DNA of 64,000 nt, from NCBI GenBank assembly GCA_903895845.1, contig CAITVK010000122.1, positions 28,062-92,061 on the forward strand, written 5' to 3'. This stretch comes from an uncultured Chitinophagaceae bacterium (lineage in GTDB: Bacteria > Bacteroidota > Bacteroidia > Chitinophagales > Chitinophagaceae). The translations under genes were made by a program, and so were the position numbers. Under the pieces are notes generated by a model. That model was not told the origin of the DNA, did no database searches, and worked only from the letters and a program-made list of their open reading frames with translations. This document shows, piece by piece, positions 36,977 through 45,837 of this stretch; within the stretch, counting starts at the first letter, position 1, and the number at the start of each line of letters is the position of its first letter.

Positions 36977-37699
36977 ATGGCAATGAAAATAGCATTGATA
37001 GGATATGGCAAAATGGGTAAGGCAATTGAGGAAATTGCTATTAGCAAAGGACACGAAGTGTTGTTGAAGCTGGACATCTCTAATCCGGAAGACTTCACAA
37101 GTGAGAATCTGACTAAATGCGATGTAGCAATAGAGTTTACCAGCCCACATAGTGCTGTTGCCAACCTTAAAAAATGTTTTGCAGCAGGAATACCGGTAGT
37201 TTGTGGAAGTACAGGCTGGCTGGCTGAGTGGAATGAAATAATAAAAGACTGTGAGGAAAAGGATGGCTCTTTGGTTTATGCCAGTAACTACAGCATTGGG
37301 GTGAACCTGTTTTTTGAATTGAATACTTATCTAGCCAAACTGATGAGTAACCATGCCGAATATGAAGTGATGCTGGAAGAGATTCACCATACACAGAAAA
37401 GGGATTCACCAAGTGGTACCGCTATTACCCTTGCCGAACAGGTATTGAAGCATATTACTTCAAAGAAGCAATGGGTGAATCATATCAGTGACAATGTTAG
37501 TGACTTGGAAATAATCAGTGAAAGAATTGACCCTGCCCCAGGAACGCATAAGATAAAATATCAATCACCAATTGATGATATTGAGATAATACATACCGCG
37601 CACAATAGAATAGGTTTTGCAGGTGGAGCTGTATTGGCTGCTGAGTTTCTGGTAGGCAAGAAAGGTATATACAATATGAAGCAAGTGTTGGGGCTGTAG
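36977..37699 (+). CDS. dapB: 4-hydroxy-tetrahydrodipicolinate reductase
   Basis: A 240-aa NAD(P)H-dependent enzyme of the lysine/diaminopimelate route. The nucleotide-binding start is KIALIGYGKMGKAIEEIA, VVCGSTGWLAEW follows, and the active-site motif EEIHHTQKRDSPSGTA carries the His-His and Lys. It begins 27 bp after the DUF5683 gene and likely shares its transcript. Its product feeds peptidoglycan precursor synthesis. Confidence 0.95.
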   Translation: MAMKIALIGYGKMGKAIEEIAISKGHEVLLKLDISNPEDFTSENLTKCDVAIEFTSPHSAVANLKKCFAAGIPVVCGSTGWLAEWNEIIKDCEEKDGSLVYASNYSIGVNLFFELNTYLAKLMSNHAEYEVMLEEIHHTQKRDSPSGTAITLAEQVLKHITSKKQWVNHISDNVSDLEIISERIDPAPGTHKIKYQSPIDDIEIIHTAHNRIGFAGGAVLAAEFLVGKKGIYNMKQVLGL

Positions 37700-37960
37700 T
37701 TTGCGGGAAATCTAACGGTAATATTTTACTGACAAATGATGGGAGACCGCAATTGGCAGTGACGAAATATGGCTTTGGTTGTGGTAATAGTAGTACAGTA
37801 TCGTATTACATTGTGATAGATGAATTTTGGGTTTTATCTCCCAAGCTGAAACTTCTTTGCAAAGTAGCATAAAACCTTTGGTACAGAAAAACATTATTAA
37901 TTGAAGTGAGAAGCTGTTTGGTAGGTGGTTGATTAGCAAATACATACTTTAAACTTTTGT

Positions 37961-38884
37961 ATGAAAAAATTTATTCTAAAGGTACTTCTCTATCTCTTTT
38001 CACTAGGTATAGTTTTCCTTTTAATGGAGTATCGCATTGGTAAAGTTCCAAATACTTACAGTTACAAAAGGCAGTGCCTAGAGCAACAACTAGACTCTAT
38101 TCAAGTACTTGTTTTAGGTTCCTCACGCTCTTTGTACGGGATTGATCCGGCCTATTTCACTTTGCATGGATTTAATTTGGGCAATGTAAGTCAGTCTATT
38201 TACTACGATACCCATCTTACACTTAAGTATCTGGATCAAATGCCCAAACTGAAATATGTGCTTATCAATCTATCCTACACTTCTTTGGGGGCAAGTCTTG
38301 GAGATGGCATAGAAGCATGGCGAGAATATTATTATGCACAGTTTTGGGATATTACGTCACCCGATTTAAAGCAGTGGGACATAAAACGCTATAGCAAAAC
38401 CTATTTGTACCCCATCAATTTATTGCCAGGGTTGCTAGTAAAGGGAAGCAAGGCGGGGCTGATAAACGGAATGAACAGAAATGGATATTCGATATTGGAT
38501 ACCACAAAAAATTACATGAGTATTAGCGATAGCTTAGGAAAGGAACGAGTTGTGTTTAATGAAAAAAACTATAAAGCATATCATCAGGCAGAGAATATAG
38601 CTAATTTGGAAGGGATGCTTGCAGCGCTGAGGAAGCGCAATGTTCAGCCTGTATTCATTTATCCGCCAGCTCTTAGTACGTTTTATAAATATGTAAGCCC
38701 AACAATTGAACAGGAGAATGAGAGGATGCTTCGTTCTATTTGCGATAAATACAATGCTGGCTTTTATAATTATTTCAGAGATAGCCGATTTGTAGAGAGA
38801 GACTTTAATGATAATGACCATCTTAACTTTCTTGGTGCAGCAAAATTTAGTAAGATAATCAACGATGAAATATTGAAGAAGTAG
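37961..38884 (+). CDS. Membrane-anchored SGNH-hydrolase-like protein
   Basis: A 307-aa protein with one N-terminal membrane helix (VLLYLFSLGIVFLLMEYRI). A segment VLVLGSSRSLYGIDP resembles block I of SGNH/GDSL hydrolases, and NDNDHLNFLGAAKFS resembles the catalytic Asp-x-x-His block. Similar proteins accompany polysaccharide O-acylation systems, but no MBOAT acyltransferase is next to it. The esterase/acyltransferase role is inference. Confidence 0.6.
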   Translation: MKKFILKVLLYLFSLGIVFLLMEYRIGKVPNTYSYKRQCLEQQLDSIQVLVLGSSRSLYGIDPAYFTLHGFNLGNVSQSIYYDTHLTLKYLDQMPKLKYVLINLSYTSLGASLGDGIEAWREYYYAQFWDITSPDLKQWDIKRYSKTYLYPINLLPGLLVKGSKAGLINGMNRNGYSILDTTKNYMSISDSLGKERVVFNEKNYKAYHQAENIANLEGMLAALRKRNVQPVFIYPPALSTFYKYVSPTIEQENERMLRSICDKYNAGFYNYFRDSRFVERDFNDNDHLNFLGAAKFSKIINDEILKK

Positions 38885-39043
38885 AGATGGGTTATAAGGT
38901 GGGTTGTTTCTGTAACTCAAATATATTTCCTTTCAAGATATTATTGGTGTGATAATGGTTGCTAAAATTTCTAGGTAGGGTTGATAAATTCATTTTCCAT
39001 TCTTTTCTTTCAAATTCTTTCTTTGTATAATATTTAGGTAATT

Positions 39044-40096
39044 ATGATCACACATTTTGAGGCTGAGCTTAACCATATCTCCATACATAAAATAGGTAAT
39101 AAAGCACAAAACGAACCCTGTAGCCTTTCTACAGAGGAAGTGAATTTGTATGATGGATTGATTGGAGGATTGCTGATGCAATATTTTCTAAATCCTTTTG
39201 AGAAGATGAATGAGATGTACCAGTTTTATCATCCTACCGGAAATATACTTTTGAATGAACTATATCATTTTGCTTCAGAGATATTTGATGGGGAAGGGGA
39301 CTTTCATGAAGTTTCTGTACAGATAGCCAAGCATTTGTATGATGTATCCGGGCATCCAAAAATTAAGACAGGGGAGTTATATGTAACCCATTTTAAGAAT
39401 TTGCAGATTGATGGGGAATTATTGGAGGCAATAGGTATTTTTAAGTCGGAAACAAAAGAAACATATTTGAAGGTGTATCCCGATCAAAGAAATTTTGAAG
39501 TACGATATGAAGAAGATGCTATCAACCTAAAGAAACTAGACAAAGGTTGTATAATTTTTAATACCGAAAAAGAAGAGGGTTATCGGGTTGCAGTGATTGA
39601 CCAGACCAATAAAAGTGGGGAAGCGGTCTATTGGACTGATGAGTTCTTGAAACTGAAAATACGAAACGATAACTATAACCAAACTTCCAATGCACTAAAC
39701 ATTTATAAGGATTTTGTGACCCAACAAATGGAAACTGAGTTTGATATGAGTAAAGTTGATAAAATAGATTTACTCAATCGTTCGATGAAGTATTTCAAGG
39801 AGAAAGATACGTTTGACCTTGATGAATTTGCGACAGAAGTAATTGATAATGCCCAAGCGATAGAGTCGTTTAAATTGTATAAAAGCAACTACGAAGAAGA
39901 GTTTGACACTGAAGTTGCAGATAATTTTTCAATATCGGGAGCCGCAGTAAAGAAGCAAGCAAGAGTTTTTAAAAGTGTATTGAAGTTAGACAAAAACTTT
40001 CACATCTATATTCATGGCAATAATGAACTGATAGAGAAGGGAATAGATGATATGGGAAGAAAGTTCTATAAAATCTATTACGAGAATGAACTGTAG
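39044..40096 (+). CDS. Nucleoid-associated protein (NdpA/YejK family)
   Basis: A 350-aa protein resembling the 37-kDa nucleoid-associated family. Supporting segments are GLLMQYFLNPFEKMNEMYQF near the N-terminus, LYVTHFKNLQIDGELLEAIG, and the helical C-terminal LLNRSMKYFKEKDTFDLDEF. It is expected to bind the chromosome; its exact role is unclear. It stands alone and converges with the DUF4296 gene. Confidence 0.78.
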   Translation: MITHFEAELNHISIHKIGNKAQNEPCSLSTEEVNLYDGLIGGLLMQYFLNPFEKMNEMYQFYHPTGNILLNELYHFASEIFDGEGDFHEVSVQIAKHLYDVSGHPKIKTGELYVTHFKNLQIDGELLEAIGIFKSETKETYLKVYPDQRNFEVRYEEDAINLKKLDKGCIIFNTEKEEGYRVAVIDQTNKSGEAVYWTDEFLKLKIRNDNYNQTSNALNIYKDFVTQQMETEFDMSKVDKIDLLNRSMKYFKEKDTFDLDEFATEVIDNAQAIESFKLYKSNYEEEFDTEVADNFSISGAAVKKQARVFKSVLKLDKNFHIYIHGNNELIEKGIDDMGRKFYKIYYENEL

Positions 40097-40103
40097 GGCT
40101 TGA

Positions 40104-40517
40104 CTATTTTGCAGCTTTTATCAATTGTGAAATAGAAGGCTTTATTGGTTTGATAGGTTCTGTGATAGATTTTGCCTCGCTGATACCTTTTTCCCTAGAA
40201 CCATAGGCTTCTAAAGAGTCAAGGAGTATTACCATCTCTTTTGTATGGGTTTGGTAGTAATTGTAGCTTTTGTAAAACTGTTCTTTTGTAACGCCATCTT
40301 GCTTGAATACAGACTCGTAAAGGGCAATATATTTCTTATTCTTTTGTGCAGTTGTGTCTCGTATTGCAGTTTGAGCATACCAGTTGTCGGCAAGTAACAT
40401 ATCCCACATCACTACTTTCATATCGTTTATAGGGAGTATTCCCCTTTTGCTTTTGCAGGAATAAGTTAATGAAATTGCGGATAAGCAAACTATAGCAATA
40501 AGTATCCTTCTTCTCAT
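40104..40517 (-). CDS. DUF4296 family lipoprotein
   Basis: A 137-aa lipoprotein (LIAIVCLSAISLTYSC, Cys21) with the MKVVMWDMLLADNWYAQTA segment typical of DUF4296, a small helical family in Bacteroidota. Its start overlaps the end of the PorD-like gene by four bases (ATGA type), so it belongs to the bamD-rpoZ-coaBC region transcript. Function unknown. Confidence 0.8.
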   Translation of the reverse strand: MRRRILIAIVCLSAISLTYSCKSKRGILPINDMKVVMWDMLLADNWYAQTAIRDTTAQKNKKYIALYESVFKQDGVTKEQFYKSYNYYQTHTKEMVILLDSLEAYGSREKGISEAKSITEPIKPIKPSISQLIKAAK

Positions 40518-41434
40518 TTCAAGGCATCTTTATATTTCTGAGCACCTGATATATCCAACGTAGTAAAAATGTCTAAAGCCCTTGCTTTATCATCAAATGG
40601 CAGGTTCTTAGCAATACCAATTAATTCAATGGATTTGCTTTGCATAAACAACTGAACAATGGCTGTTCCTGAATTCTCCTGATTAAAGGCTTGTAGTTTA
40701 ATCAACGTTTGAAGCAGATTCTTTCTTGCTTTGGTATCGTTCGTACTTAAACTATCCAACCCATTTCTGTAGTATGAATAGAGGACATCGTGGATAATAT
40801 TATACTTGTTATTTACCAGGTTTTCATTTGTCCAGTAGCGATTGCGTAAGCCATCAAATAATTTCCATCCTTTTATATTACTGGACTCAGGCGCATTATT
40901 AATGATGTTTAATGCTTTTTGAAAAAAAGGATCGCCACCCTTTGGTGAAAAAGAATCATAATCCAGCCCAAGAATAGTATAGGCATAATATGCGAATATG
41001 GCAGAAAGGTTACCGATCATTGGGTCTGTTCCCTGCACATGATTATCATTAAATTCTATAGGTTGATATTCGATATACTTAAATGTGATATCCTGATCTT
41101 GATAATTAAGCAAAGGTGACTGATAGCTACTGCCATAAATAGGGCGTGCGGCTTGAATAATAAGTGACGCACTGTAAACATTGGGTTCAACAATACTTTT
41201 CAATTCCAAAAGAAAGCTGCAAGCAACTTTTTCATTAGCTTTATAGCTGTCTCCACTCCACTTGTGCCCATTTAAAAAGTCGTTTAGTTGATTTTGAAGT
41301 GTAGTAAATATCTTCTTATCTACTGTGTTATTGATTGCACTGGCATTGATAGTAACCCTAGCTTGCAATTCTTGTGCAATGGCAAGCCGTCCTAACAGGC
41401 ATAGAAAAAGTAATGTACAAATTTGTTTAGCCAT
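40514..41434 (-). CDS. DUF4835 (PorD-like) secreted protein
   Basis: A 306-aa protein with a signal peptide (ICTLLFLCLLGRLAIAQE). The N-terminal segment RVTINASAINNTVDKKIFTT, FLNGHKWSGDSYKANEKVAC and YYAYTILGLDYDSFSPKGGD match DUF4835, a family that includes PorD, linked to the type IX secretion system. The T9SS link is inference from family knowledge. It overlaps coaBC by eight bases and DUF4296 by four. Confidence 0.85.
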   Translation of the reverse strand: MAKQICTLLFLCLLGRLAIAQELQARVTINASAINNTVDKKIFTTLQNQLNDFLNGHKWSGDSYKANEKVACSFLLELKSIVEPNVYSASLIIQAARPIYGSSYQSPLLNYQDQDITFKYIEYQPIEFNDNHVQGTDPMIGNLSAIFAYYAYTILGLDYDSFSPKGGDPFFQKALNIINNAPESSNIKGWKLFDGLRNRYWTNENLVNNKYNIIHDVLYSYYRNGLDSLSTNDTKARKNLLQTLIKLQAFNQENSGTAIVQLFMQSKSIELIGIAKNLPFDDKARALDIFTTLDISGAQKYKDALK

Positions 41435-42623
41435 TTAATTTCGATATTATAAATGAAACAATGTCTTTTGCAACCTCTTTCTTACTCTTGAGATCAAAGG
41501 CAGTTATATTCCCAGACTTATCTAAAAGTGTTATTTTGTTAGTCTGATGACCAAAACCTGCGTTTGCATCATTTAAGGAGTTGAGTACAATGCAATCAGC
41601 GTTCTTGTTAATTAGCTTTTGTTTAGCATGTTCTATTTCGTTGTTGGTCTCCAATGCAAAACCAACAAGGAATTGGTTGTTTTTCTTCTGCTGACCTATA
41701 GAGTAAAGGATGTCTTTTGTTTTGGTAAGCGCAACTTCCCAGCTGCCTTCTTTCTTTTTTATCTTATTGGTAGCAACGGTGATAGGGGTATAATCGGCCA
41801 CAGCTGCACTCATTATTAGGATGTCACTGTCTGAGGCAAACTCCAAGCAAGTATTATACATATCACTTGCAGAAACTACATCGATTCTTTTGATGGTGTC
41901 AATGCTTATTTTTTCTTTTGTAGGACCGGTTACCAAAGTTACAGTTGCACCTTTCATGGCCATTTCTTCTGCAAGTGCAAAACCCATTTTTCCAGAAGAA
42001 TGATTACCTATAAAACGAACAGGGTCAATTGCCTCATAGGTTGGTCCAGCAGTGATGAGTACTTTTTTGCCAACCAATTCAGTAGTGTCCTGAAAATAGT
42101 GATAAAGATAATCTACAATTTGTTCAGGCTCAGCCATTCTGCCTTCACCAAATAAGCCACTTGCCAATTCACCGTTATTTACGCTAAGTATTTTGTTTTG
42201 ATAACTCTCTATGGTCTCGATATTTTTTTGTGTCGATGGATGTTTCCACATGTCCTCATCCATAGCGGGTGCCACAACAATAGGGCAAGTGGCTGATAGA
42301 TAAGTAGCCATCAATAAGTTGTCACAAAGGCCATAAGCCATTTTGGCTAAGGTATTGCAGGAGAGTGGGGCAATAATAAATACATCTGCCCATCTGCCAA
42401 GCTGCACATGATTGACCCATTCGCTGTTGCTGGATAAATCTTGTAAAACAGGGTTTTTAGAGAGGGTAGATAATGTAAGAGGAGAAACAAAGTCGGAAGC
42501 AGCTTTTGTGATTATAACTTTTACTTCTGCACCTTCTTTAATTAAAAGGCGTGTCAAGAGTATGGCTTTGTAAGCAGCAATACTCCCCGTGATTCCTAGT
42601 AATATTTTTTTGTCTTTAAACAT
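41427..42623 (-). CDS. coaBC: Phosphopantothenoylcysteine decarboxylase / phosphopantothenate-cysteine ligase
   Basis: A bifunctional 398-aa enzyme for two steps of coenzyme A synthesis. The N-terminal flavoprotein (CoaC) part has LLGITGSIAAYKAILLTRLL, the active-site His in NHVQLGRWADVF and APAMDEDMW. The C-terminal CoaB part has KVLITAGPTYEAIDPVRFIG, NHSSGKMGFALAEE and SAAVADYTP. It lies after a terminator that follows rpoZ and overlaps the PorD-like gene. Confidence 0.95.
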   Translation of the reverse strand: MFKDKKILLGITGSIAAYKAILLTRLLIKEGAEVKVIITKAASDFVSPLTLSTLSKNPVLQDLSSNSEWVNHVQLGRWADVFIIAPLSCNTLAKMAYGLCDNLLMATYLSATCPIVVAPAMDEDMWKHPSTQKNIETIESYQNKILSVNNGELASGLFGEGRMAEPEQIVDYLYHYFQDTTELVGKKVLITAGPTYEAIDPVRFIGNHSSGKMGFALAEEMAMKGATVTLVTGPTKEKISIDTIKRIDVVSASDMYNTCLEFASDSDILIMSAAVADYTPITVATNKIKKKEGSWEVALTKTKDILYSIGQQKKNNQFLVGFALETNNEIEHAKQKLINKNADCIVLNSLNDANAGFGHQTNKITLLDKSGNITAFDLKSKKEVAKDIVSFIISKLNG

Positions 42624-42639
42624 TCTAAAGTATAAAAGT

Positions 42640-42673
42640 AATAAAAAACGACAGTAGCAATACTACTGTCGTT
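42640..42673 (-). terminator. Terminator between rpoZ and coaBC
   Basis: A perfect 11-bp stem (42647-42657 with 42663-42673, arm aacgacagtag) with a 5-nt loop. On the minus strand it is followed by six T. It lies inside a conserved gene order, so read-through or a second promoter for coaBC is implied. Confidence 0.8.
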
Positions 42674-42694
42674 AACTATATATTTTATATCAGC

Positions 42695-43039
42695 TTATCT
42701 GAATAAGTCATTGTCATTCTTACGGTAATAGATTTTATCATCCATAAATTCGTATGTGGCCAAAATTGCTGGATTAGGAATCTTTTCATATACTTTAGAG
42801 ATTTCTATTTGCTCTTTGTTTTCATGAATTTCTTCCAAGCTATCAGTATGCGTAGCAAACTCTTCTAATTTGTTATGCAATTCTTCTCTCAAAGAAATAT
42901 TAATTTGATTTGCTCTCCTTGCAGCTATTGCAATTGACTCATAGAGGTTACCTGTTTTTGCTTTTATGTCAATCAGACTTTTTGTTTCAATAACAGACGG
43001 GATATTGCCTACACTGAAATTCTTTTTTACTCTACTCAT
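42695..43039 (-). CDS. rpoZ: RNA polymerase omega subunit
   Basis: A 114-aa protein with the Rpb6/omega core TGNLYESIAIAARRANQINI. Omega helps fold beta' and stabilises RNA polymerase. The C-terminal extension is the divergent form seen in Bacteroidota. Its start overlaps the end of bamD by four bases, so the two are translationally coupled. Confidence 0.85.
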   Translation of the reverse strand: MSRVKKNFSVGNIPSVIETKSLIDIKAKTGNLYESIAIAARRANQINISLREELHNKLEEFATHTDSLEEIHENKEQIEISKVYEKIPNPAILATYEFMDDKIYYRKNDNDLFR

Positions 43040-43833
43040 TTTTTTATATTATTTAAAAAGTTTTGTGCCAATGTATTGTATTCCTTGGCATCATTTATTA
43101 ATTTACTGTCTGGGTATCTTTCCTTAAAGTCAGAATATTCTGAGATTACTTTCTCAAAGCGTTCTTTTTGCTTTATTTCATAGCTTAATTCAGCATACTT
43201 ATAATCCGACTTAATAATAATCAGTTTGTATTCATCTCCATGCTTTGAATCAGGAAAATCCTCCAAAAGAGAGTTGAAAGCAACTGCGGCTGCTTTGTAA
43301 AAGCCTAGGTTGTAATATAAATCAGCACTTTTAAACTCTTTCAGTTCTAGCTTCTCTCTACAAGCATCAATCAAATCGGTAGCCTCTTTTACCCTACTAG
43401 ACGTCGGGTGGGTACTTATGAATGCTTGTAACAAACCCACCGCTTTAGTTGTGTTAGTCTGATCTAAATCTACTTTAGGCGATTGTTTGTAAAAAACAAG
43501 TGCTCTCATAAACTCACATTCTTCAGCATGATTGCTGGAAGGGAATGTCTCTGTGAAAGTTTTGAATAAGTTTTCAGCATTCACATAGTCTTCCTGATTG
43601 TAATAGCTGTATGCCAATTTGTAAAAGAGCGTTTCGTACCTAGAAGTACCTTTCAAAAAAGGAATTACTTCTTCATATAATTGCTGTGCATAAACATATT
43701 TCTTGGCGGTGCTGTATTCATCCGCCATTTTATATTTATACTCATAATCATTACTTTTTTGAATCTTAGAAAACTTTGAAGTGCAGCTAGTTAAGCCAAT
43801 CAACAAACAAATCACTACGTAAACTCTATTCAT
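43036..43833 (-). CDS. bamD: Outer-membrane assembly lipoprotein BamD
   Basis: A 265-aa TPR lipoprotein of the BAM complex, which folds beta-barrels into the outer membrane. The signal is YVVICLLIGLTSC (Cys17). TPR-like repeats include SYYNQEDYVNAENLFKTFTE, and DLYYNLGFYKAAAVAFNSLL. The order bamD-rpoZ-coaBC-porD-like is usual in this phylum. It is the first gene of the group, with a plausible -33 TTG and a near -7 string upstream. Confidence 0.92.
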   Translation of the reverse strand: MNRVYVVICLLIGLTSCTSKFSKIQKSNDYEYKYKMADEYSTAKKYVYAQQLYEEVIPFLKGTSRYETLFYKLAYSYYNQEDYVNAENLFKTFTETFPSSNHAEECEFMRALVFYKQSPKVDLDQTNTTKAVGLLQAFISTHPTSSRVKEATDLIDACREKLELKEFKSADLYYNLGFYKAAAVAFNSLLEDFPDSKHGDEYKLIIIKSDYKYAELSYEIKQKERFEKVISEYSDFKERYPDSKLINDAKEYNTLAQNFLNNIKK

Positions 43834-43951
43834 GCTTTCTTATAAATCTAATGAGCGCAAAGTATTACTAATAAATCAACAACTAGAGAACTAAAGGTTA
43901 ATAATAATCCAAAAAGGCAAAAGTAAAGAAACTAGATGGCTTTATGAAAAC

Positions 43952-43986
43952 AAAAAAAGACTGTTTCACTGAAACAGTCTTTTTTT
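43952..43986. terminator. Terminator between OmpA-family gene and bamD
   Basis: A perfect 16-bp stem (43952-43967 with 43971-43986, inner arm gactgtttc) with a 3-nt loop and A/T runs on both sides. It lies 16 bp after the OmpA-family stop. Confidence 0.9.
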
Positions 43987-44001
43987 TAGCTAAAACTAAT
44001 T

Positions 44002-44796
44002 CTATTTTTTAGACTTTAAGTTTGGGTGAGGAGCTGGAACAGAGTTTGGTCCATCTTCAGTAGTAGGTTGCAAATCAACAGTGTTTGCATCTCCATCCTG
44101 ACCATAAACAAATATTACTCTACTTTCAGAGATACCTTCTTTTTCAACAAGGTACTTAATTACAGCACTTACTTTGTCATAGCTAAGTTGTTGAGCAGCT
44201 TTGCTTGATGCACCATAGCCAATAACTTTAACTTTACAAGAAGGGCTAGCTTTCAACTGAGCAGCGGCAGATGCCAAGATTGTTTCTGCATCTTTAGACA
44301 ACTTAGTGCTAGATTTAAACTGAATACTTGGCAAAGAAGCAATACTGCAATCAGCTTTTTTGCTTGCTAATCCTTCGTCAATAATTTTTTGAAGTTCTTT
44401 TTTAACATCTGTGCAGCATTGTGATTCAGGACAAACACCAACACCATCAGCGTTTACAGGGAAACATTTTTGTGGAGTCAACAATTCTTTGTCTTTGTAA
44501 TCAGGAACACCGTCACCATCTGTATCCAATGCACGACCATGAGCATCTACTGGAACACCAGCTGGAGTATTTGGCTCCAAGTCAAACTGATCTGGAATGC
44601 CATCACCATCAGCATCAGGAAGTACCACTTTAGGCATCTTCATGTGTTTAGGAGCATTCAACTCACTATAAACATAATCATTCGGGTTAATCCACCAAAG
44701 TGGCTCAACTTTGTTTTTACTTTTAGTCTGCGCATGTGCAGTAAGTGAAATAGAAGCTATAAGTCCTATTATCAAAAGAAATTTCTTATTTATCAT
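44002..44796 (-). CDS. OmpA-family protein with calcium-binding type-3 repeats
   Basis: A 264-aa secreted protein (signal KKFLLIIGLIASISLTAHAQ). After a short N-terminal part it has thrombospondin type-3-like repeats (DADGDGIPDQFDLEPNTP, DTDGDGVPDYKD), which bind calcium, and a Cys-rich linker (CFPVNADGVGVCPESQCC). A C-terminal OmpA-like domain follows (IQFKSSTKLSKDAETILASA, KVKVIGYGASS). The usual peptidoglycan-binding Asp/Arg pair of OmpA is not obvious, so binding to the wall is uncertain. It forms a pair with the beta-barrel gene upstream. Confidence 0.85.
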   Translation of the reverse strand: MINKKFLLIIGLIASISLTAHAQTKSKNKVEPLWWINPNDYVYSELNAPKHMKMPKVVLPDADGDGIPDQFDLEPNTPAGVPVDAHGRALDTDGDGVPDYKDKELLTPQKCFPVNADGVGVCPESQCCTDVKKELQKIIDEGLASKKADCSIASLPSIQFKSSTKLSKDAETILASAAAQLKASPSCKVKVIGYGASSKAAQQLSYDKVSAVIKYLVEKEGISESRVIFVYGQDGDANTVDLQPTTEDGPNSVPAPHPNLKSKK

Positions 44797-44847
44797 TTTG
44801 TTTGAATTATAAAGTGTTGAAAGATAATTTAATCAGAATTAGTACTA

Positions 44848-45657
44848 CTAAAACAAATTGAAGTTCAATTTTAAAGCTGTTAGGTAGTAAATGTTTTTAG
44901 TACCAGTTTGAGAGTTAAAGCCCGTTAAGTAGTTCACGTGCTTTACAGGAGAAGTGATACGTTCTTCGATACCAATATTAAATTTCTTATTGATTTTATA
45001 AGCATATCCCAAACCTAAATCAAATGTAGTAAATGCAAGTTGATGTCCTTTTTCCGCTAAAAGTTGAGTTTGGGGAATGTGATATTCGTAAATGTAGGTG
45101 GAAGATCCAACTGGTTCGACCTTAGTGCCGCTGAATCCTATGCCAACACCTGCAAAAACATACAGATTTGAAGTAGGATCTCCTCTGTAGTTGCTGAAGG
45201 TGTTTAGTGATGCTACTAAATCTAGAGCGAAATTATGGGAGGTGTTTTTGTATTTTTCATTGCGAACGCTTGAAATAGGAGGTGTTTCGTAAGATGGTCT
45301 ACCATAATAATCATATGTTTCACCATTGCCACCATAATTAAGAGAGCCATAATAGTTAAGTCTGTACGAAAATATATTATTAAGGGCTTTTCTTAAAGAA
45401 AGTGTTCCGCCAATACCTAATTTTGAACTTTGGTCGCCAGTAATAGTAGACATTCCACCACCAACACTAAATTCCCAGGCATTTCTTGGCTTAGCAGGAA
45501 ATGGGTTTTTGTTTTGTAAGAACTCATTGTATTGTGTAATACTTTTTACTGGAACAACAGATGAATCTTTCCAATCCCATGCAGCTGTCTGAGCGTAACT
45601 TGCTACTCCTAATGTGAGTAACAAAACTGTTAATACTGTGTACTTCTTGCTTACCAT
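44848..45657 (-). CDS. Outer-membrane beta-barrel protein
   Basis: A 269-aa secreted protein (signal YTVLTVLLLTLGVASYAQ) with alternating strands such as WEFSVGGGMSTITGDQSSK, YVFAGVGIGFSGTKVE, FTTFDLGLGYAYKINKKFNI and a C-terminal Phe (LKLNFNLF). Both are marks of an outer-membrane barrel of the porin-like superfamily (DUF6089-like). It is the first gene before the OmpA-family gene, 51 bp apart, and has a well-placed promoter upstream. Confidence 0.83.
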   Translation of the reverse strand: MVSKKYTVLTVLLLTLGVASYAQTAAWDWKDSSVVPVKSITQYNEFLQNKNPFPAKPRNAWEFSVGGGMSTITGDQSSKLGIGGTLSLRKALNNIFSYRLNYYGSLNYGGNGETYDYYGRPSYETPPISSVRNEKYKNTSHNFALDLVASLNTFSNYRGDPTSNLYVFAGVGIGFSGTKVEPVGSSTYIYEYHIPQTQLLAEKGHQLAFTTFDLGLGYAYKINKKFNIGIEERITSPVKHVNYLTGFNSQTGTKNIYYLTALKLNFNLF

Positions 45658-45707
45658 AATTATTGTTTAAAATTTATAATAAAAAAATATTTCCCTGTAA
45701 CAATCCG

Positions 45708-45738
45708 CGAAAGTATCATTTTCTGCCGATTTACCAAA
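45708..45738 (-). promoter_or_regulatory. Promoter of the beta-barrel/OmpA pair
   Basis: On the minus strand a -33 TTTG (45735-45738) is followed after exactly 19 bp by TACTTTCG (45708-45715), one base off the TAnnTTTG consensus. It lies about 50 bp before the gene start. Confidence 0.6.
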
Positions 45739-45837
45739 TCTTGAGCCAAATTTGTAGTTTAAGACAACGATAAATTGCCCAATGCTGCATTTTATTTATT
45801 TATTTTTTCACTCACAAGTATATTGCAGCCATTATTT

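Noticed and set aside
43959..43979. parS-like sequence tgtttcactgaaaca
   Set aside because: It resembles the ParB site TGTTTCACGTGAAACA but lacks one central base, so the palindrome spacing is wrong. It is fully explained as the stem of a terminator.
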